This document shows, in pieces, positions 62,001 to 64,000 of a stretch of 64,000 nt of DNA. Numbering within the stretch: the stretch's first letter is position 1; each line of letters begins with the position of its first letter. The DNA is from Ectocarpus siliculosus (Eukaryota; Sar; Phaeophyceae; Ectocarpales; Ectocarpaceae): the NCBI GenBank assembly GCA_000310025.1, contig FN649756.1, positions 215,122-279,121 on the forward strand. Reading direction: 5' to 3'. The translations under genes and the position numbers were made by a program. The notes under the pieces were generated by a model that saw nothing but the letters and a program-made list of their open reading frames with translations, had not been told where the DNA came from and did no database searches.

Positions 62001-63904
62001 CCACAGGGTCCGCAAAGTCTCGTTGGCACCGAGGGCGTCGGCCAGGAAGCGCGCGCCCTGGGCGGCAATGCGGTTCTTCTCGAGGTTCAGGCTCTCCAGC
62101 GTGCGGTTCATGATGAGCGCGTCGGACAGGAGGGCGCACGCCTGGGAGTTGAGGACAGTGTTGGCCAGGCTCACCTCGCGGATTGTGGTGTTGAACTTGA
62201 TCACCTGTGCCAACGCCGCCGTGCCCACCTTTCTCGCAAGGGACGTGTGAGGTCATGTAAGTATGATGGCGGCGATTTGTGCGTCACGGGGTCGGGCCGG
62301 GTGTGGTTTTCGGGGGGGGGGGAGGGGGGTGTCGGCGACGAGCTGTTTTGTTTCCATTGAAAACAAACACACAGCACTATTTGTGTGGCTTTTTGTGTGG
62401 GGAGAAGATGGTTGAGATACCGTACCCAAAAACGTTGTGCACATACTACTTGGCAGGGCAGCGCTTGCCGGGGCGTGAAACGGATGCTCCGTGCTGTCGG
62501 CATATTCCGCATGCAATGCGGAATACCGGCAGCACGTAGCATCGGTGTCGCGAGCTGCAGCAGTACTACTTCACCCCGCGGTACTCGCGTGTGCACTGCC
62601 AATCCTCAAACTTACCGCAAAAGTGCGGGCGAACGCACATACCCAGGTGTGTGGCCGAATACAAGCTCGATTGCCCCACACAGCCAAGAGACTGAAAAAA
62701 AGTCGAAAAGGTTGGTTTTGGGAATGAGTATCGTCGAGAGCGAGGGTTTCCGTTCCTTCCACGTGTCGGTCGGTCGGTCGGGTCGCACCCTATTGCCCTC
62801 TCTCCTGGTTGCGTAGCTATCGATCATCCACCTTTGCTGCTAGACTACATACTCCGCGCGAGTTACATCTGCATAGCATCGAATTCAAACATCGCTACAT
62901 CGAGAAGTGCAAATGTCGAGATCAGTAAGATTAAGCACGTTAACAATGCTACCATCAATCTAGAGAAAGAAAGCGGGGGATAGAGGGGGGGGGGGGTGCA
63001 CACCGTCAAAGATAGGAGGGCCGCGGGAGATTAGAGCAATCCGTGACACTCGCTTCTCTGCGTACGTACAGCAGCGCCAGCCTCCAGAACAACCAAATCT
63101 CGGCTGTGCATGCTGGGCGGTACCCATGTGTGCGCCATCCCGTGTAGTAGGACATGCGCATTGCACAGCAGTACAATACGTGAGAACGGGGAGAGGTATG
63201 CCAACAAGCAGTTATGAAGAACGTATCCACTGCTGTTATACACTCATCGGCAACGCTCCTTGAAACCCCCCTGTGCCCAAGTTTGAGTTTGCAGAAGACA
63301 ACAACGGTACACAGCAGTCCAAGGCGTTCATTGCCGCTGGAGTGTGAAGGACAATTGCATTTCGTTCCGTCAAAAGATTGTTCTCGTACCTCGCCGATGG
63401 GGTTGTGCGTGAAGTTCAGCGTGGCAAGCGTGTCGTTGAACTCCAGCGCCCTCGCTAACGATACAGCATCCTGAGACAACGCACGTGGATTTGAATGCGG
63501 AGGCAAACAAGCATCATGAAGCAGGTGAGCCTACATACTGAACGCTCGACAGCAGTCACGTGTGCATCCATCACTGCACTTGCACACATCGAGACACAGT
63601 AGCTTTTGCAACTAACAAGATACAAGGAACTACATGTTTCAACGCAGAAGCTCCGCATACACGCATCGACCCCACTTTTTTCGCTCAAGCGGTAGAGGGT
63701 GCTGCTCTGCTGTATCAACGAGGTTGCACTCACGTCTGAATTCAAGCGCACGTTGTACAGGATCAGGGCGGAAACCTGACTGCTTGTGGAAAGCAGCTTT
63801 GCAAGGGCAGTAACATCCTGCGTAGATAGGCTTCTATCGCGGAGATCGATCCTGTGGTCTCCTTGGAGGATGGCATCCGCCGTAGACCCTCGCCACATCG
63901 ACAT
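39629..63904 (-). CDS. LRR-ROC-COR (ROCO) GTPase fused to a DUF900 alpha/beta-hydrolase
   Basis: One large gene read on the minus strand from ATG 63904. The domain order is LRR region, ROC GTPase, COR, low-complexity linker and alpha/beta-hydrolase. About 2,100 codons of exon were identified by hand, and reading phase is conserved at every junction from 55133 down to 42072. The role is inferred: LRRs as sensor, ROC-COR as a guanine-nucleotide switch and dimer module, and the hydrolase as a possible output enzyme. Most likely cytoplasmic, since no signal peptide or membrane segment was seen. Brown-algal ROCO proteins have been proposed as immune-type receptors. Uncertain points: exons between 57540 and 55133 (next to a gap), one or more exons between 42072 and 40898, and the 3' end. 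A coding-like exon at about 39629-39713 may be the last one seen. Confidence 0.8.
42005..42054. repeat. (AAC)n microsatellite at an intron start
   Basis: About 16 AAC/CAA units on the plus strand, lying just inside the intron that follows the FVHGFN exon of the hydrolase (donor at 42071). Confidence 0.9.
42541..42703 (+). repeat. Dispersed repeat, copy 2 of 3
   Basis: Same block order as the copies at 27128-27282 and 58627-58796. It lies in an intron of the ROCO-hydrolase gene. Confidence 0.65.
43936..44095. repeat. Minisatellite of about 48 bp, three units
   Basis: Three diverged tandem copies sharing AAACAAA, AGAGACAG, ACGGGACGC (or similar) and GGTTACAGGTC. It begins a few bases upstream of the hydrolase exon 43752-43927, next to its splice acceptor. 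Confidence 0.75.
44623..44752. repeat. Perfect 65-bp tandem duplication
   Basis: Bases 44623-44687 are repeated without a difference at 44688-44752. It lies in the intron between exons 45112 and 43927. The perfect identity points to a recent event or an assembly duplication. Confidence 0.92.
45112..47889 (-). other. Low-complexity linker with NPF motifs between COR and hydrolase
   Basis: Exons 47773-47889 (39 codons), 46200-47437 (412 codons) and 45112-45526 (138 codons) continue the phase chain. The middle exon begins with an ordered-looking stretch (LKECFFGDNTLPEPLSDLLW), passes through Gly and Ala runs and contains three Asn-Pro-Phe tripeptides (VANPFAG, RRNPFDP, SSNPFAA). It ends in a beta-rich piece (VMFGAHVGGKSYRLGRQRVE). 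NPF motifs are known ligands of EH domains in endocytosis; here that role is only a suggestion. Confidence 0.65.
49075..49512 (+). mobile_element. 3' fragment of a LINE-like (non-LTR) element
   Basis: A plus-strand frame at about 49109-49471 reads HIVGECELYRKEREDLEEEM, then SEKTIAIIGDRWWAQ, then GRVVNGQMIKASNK and a stop, followed by a C-run and an A-run. The His-x3-Cys motif with a charged helix resembles the C-terminal tail of LINE reverse-transcriptase ORFs, and 5' truncation is usual for LINEs. A second, poor-quality copy lies at about 56767-56850 in the opposite orientation. The fragment is in an intron of the ROCO-hydrolase gene. The LINE assignment is from recalled family style and is not certain. 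Confidence 0.5.
49598..52474 (-). other. COR domain with low-complexity insertion
   Basis: Exons 52319-52474 (LYPSLARRVERW), 51656-51895 (REGRILLRGI, then VVLRPSFFLHHIVG, typical of COR), 50351-51138 (TLVQALIDGYFCAELPP, then a long S/A/G-rich insert, then RRRLLFPALLPPSE) and 49598-49844 (VSLRDRYAEVSLDGW). All junctions agree in phase. COR follows ROC in every ROCO protein and mediates dimerisation. The serine/alanine insertion of well over 150 residues inside COR is encoded partly by CTG and CCG runs. Confidence 0.75.
52942..55133 (-). other. ROC (Ras of complex proteins) GTPase domain
   Basis: Four exons in continuous phase. 55006-55133 has the P-loop GEAGAGKST. 54145-54387 has the G2 stretch RTLGVTSD, the G3-like RDHGG and the strand SSVYVVVVSL. 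53698-53824 has the G4-like VGSRAD in place of the usual (N/T)KxD. 52942-53058 has the G5 region CLAMDCRKAGN. Length and order match ROC domains of LRRK/ROCO proteins. The altered G4 (S-R-A-D) may change guanine specificity or affinity. Confidence 0.85.
54470..54503. repeat. 10-bp tandem repeat (GTGTGATA type)
   Basis: Three to four units of about ten bases (AGTGTGATAG with one variant). It lies in the intron after the P-loop exon. Confidence 0.8.
55844..56001. repeat. Inverted repeat with CGAGAGATGGCACC arms
   Basis: The left arm at 55844-55860 and right arm at 55982-56001 are reverse complements apart from a three-base insertion. A third partial copy (GGTGCCATCTCCC) lies at 55898-55910. 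It may be a small MITE remnant in an intron of the ROCO gene. Confidence 0.55.
56767..57232. other. Assembly gap (N at 57133-57232) with low-quality left flank
   Basis: After the G-run at 56767 the bases degrade into long homopolymers, typical of the end of a failing read. The first part still matches the complement of the LINE fragment at 49430-49500. Everything from about 56785 to the gap should not be interpreted. The gap lies in the LRR-to-ROC part of the large gene, so an exon could be hidden here. Confidence 0.85.
57300..57480. repeat. 30-bp minisatellite, about six units
   Basis: Diverged tandem units of about 30 bp built around GGGTACA, GCTCCTGCCGAC and ACCCAAAAA. The unit length is a multiple of three, so the minus strand stays open and gives a ten-residue periodic peptide, but no splice support makes this coding. 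Confidence 0.75.
57540..58447 (-). other. LRR-to-ROC transition exons of the ROCO-hydrolase gene
   Basis: Exon 58326-58447 (SVDLWTVSKGQKDLTLF) completes the codon left by 59629 in phase and ends in phase 0. Exon 57540-57703 (RRVCLDGNPIDEEGLGYL) continues with another LRR and ends two bases into a codon. The next exon was not linked in phase; a candidate is about 56098-56200 (LHVVGEKPGLEVDACDG, donor GTGAAG). An exon may be lost in the low-quality stretch around the gap at 57133-57232. Confidence 0.65.
58436..58548. repeat. Tandem duplication of a splice acceptor
   Basis: Bases 58436-58493 and 58494-58548 are near-identical copies. Each contains the T-rich tract, AG acceptor and first exon bases (GTTTGGCTCTG) of the exon starting at 58447. 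A second potential acceptor therefore exists with its exon start at 58505. Confidence 0.8.
58627..58796 (+). repeat. Dispersed repeat, copy 3 of 3
   Basis: Same ordered blocks as 27128-27282 and 42541-42703, with TCGATTACTGCACGAC at the start and CTTTGAAAACC before GTGTGGCATCTTGT at the end. It lies in an intron of the ROCO gene. Confidence 0.65.
59211..59333. repeat. Long hairpin with a 26-bp perfect stem
   Basis: Bases 59217-59242 are the exact reverse complement of 59302-59327, and the arms extend imperfectly on both sides (59211-59251 and 59291-59333). The loop is about 59 bases. It lies in the intron between exons 59629 and 58447. Confidence 0.9.
59629..63904 (-). other. LRR region of the ROCO-hydrolase gene
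   Basis: Exons 63734-63904 (57 codons, N-terminus), 63390-63470 (27 codons, one repeat: TLNFTHNPIGE), 61740-62228 (163 codons, several repeats such as SLNLEKNRIAAQG and TLWLDGNQIEDAG), 60947-61132, 60516-60656 (VVLDIGHNFIDDSA) and 59629-59935 (VELDLSNNPAVGEKGG). These are ribonuclease-inhibitor-type repeats of about 27-28 residues. Every exon before the last begins and ends in phase 0, so whole repeats could be lost, gained or moved without a frame change. A further exon between 62228 and 63390 may be missed. Confidence 0.85.
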
Positions 63905-64000
63905 GGCTAGCGAGCTTGTTGGCGGAACAAGGAATGATGGTCATGTGTGCAAGAACTCTGCACTTGGCTGTTGGGTTGCTTCGCCGAGGAGAGAGATGGG

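Noticed and set aside
1-64000. CRISPR arrays, bacterial operons, phage genes or riboswitches
   Set aside because: None seen. The intron-rich gene structure is eukaryotic nuclear.

Overview
The window looks like nuclear DNA of a stramenopile alga, most likely a brown alga close to Ectocarpus. This is inferred from the gene style, not from a database match. Coding sequence is split into many short exons with GT-AG (rarely GC-AG) introns of a few hundred to over a thousand bases. There are many CAG/CTG, CCG and AAC runs inside exons and introns, and the leucine-rich-repeat (LRR) genes carry one or a few repeats per exon, as described for brown-algal LRR-ROCO genes. Three 100-base N blocks mark draft-assembly gaps. 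Two of them are flanked by low-quality read ends that create false sequence.

Almost all recognisable coding sequence is on the minus strand. From left to right: (1) about 45-4,950, a MutY adenine-DNA glycosylase gene whose 3' end runs off the window; (2) 4,950-8,100, no confident gene; (3) 8,159-13,446 and (4) 13,640-17,385, two unrecognised multi-exon genes only 193 bp apart that share a short motif (G-x-Y-x-L-D, then D-R); (5) about 17,648-26,918, a long ribonuclease-inhibitor-type LRR gene, with further unrecognised exons up to about 29,570 that may be its N-terminal part; (6) 29,600-34,100, mostly non-coding, holding one plus-strand membrane-protein exon and a 715-bp inverted-repeat element flanked by TA; (7) 34,165-36,262, a complete two-exon Zn(II)2Cys6 transcription-factor gene; (8) 36,300-39,500, non-coding, with a foldback element broken by a gap; (9) about 39,600-63,904, a very large gene filling the right third of the window.

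The large gene is the main discovery. Its exons encode an LRR region, then a ROC GTPase and COR domain (the ROCO architecture), then a low-complexity linker with NPF motifs, then an alpha/beta-hydrolase of the DUF900 type (FVHGFN oxyanion region, GHSMG nucleophile, FNPLD acid). I placed splice sites by hand. Reading phase is kept at every junction from the P-loop exon (55,133) to the first hydrolase exon (42,072), so one LRR-ROC-COR-hydrolase transcript is the simplest reading. Repeats, a LINE 3' fragment, minisatellites and hairpins lie inside its introns.

Exon coordinates are hand-derived from open frames, splice consensus and phase. Gene 5' and 3' ends are uncertain except where stated.
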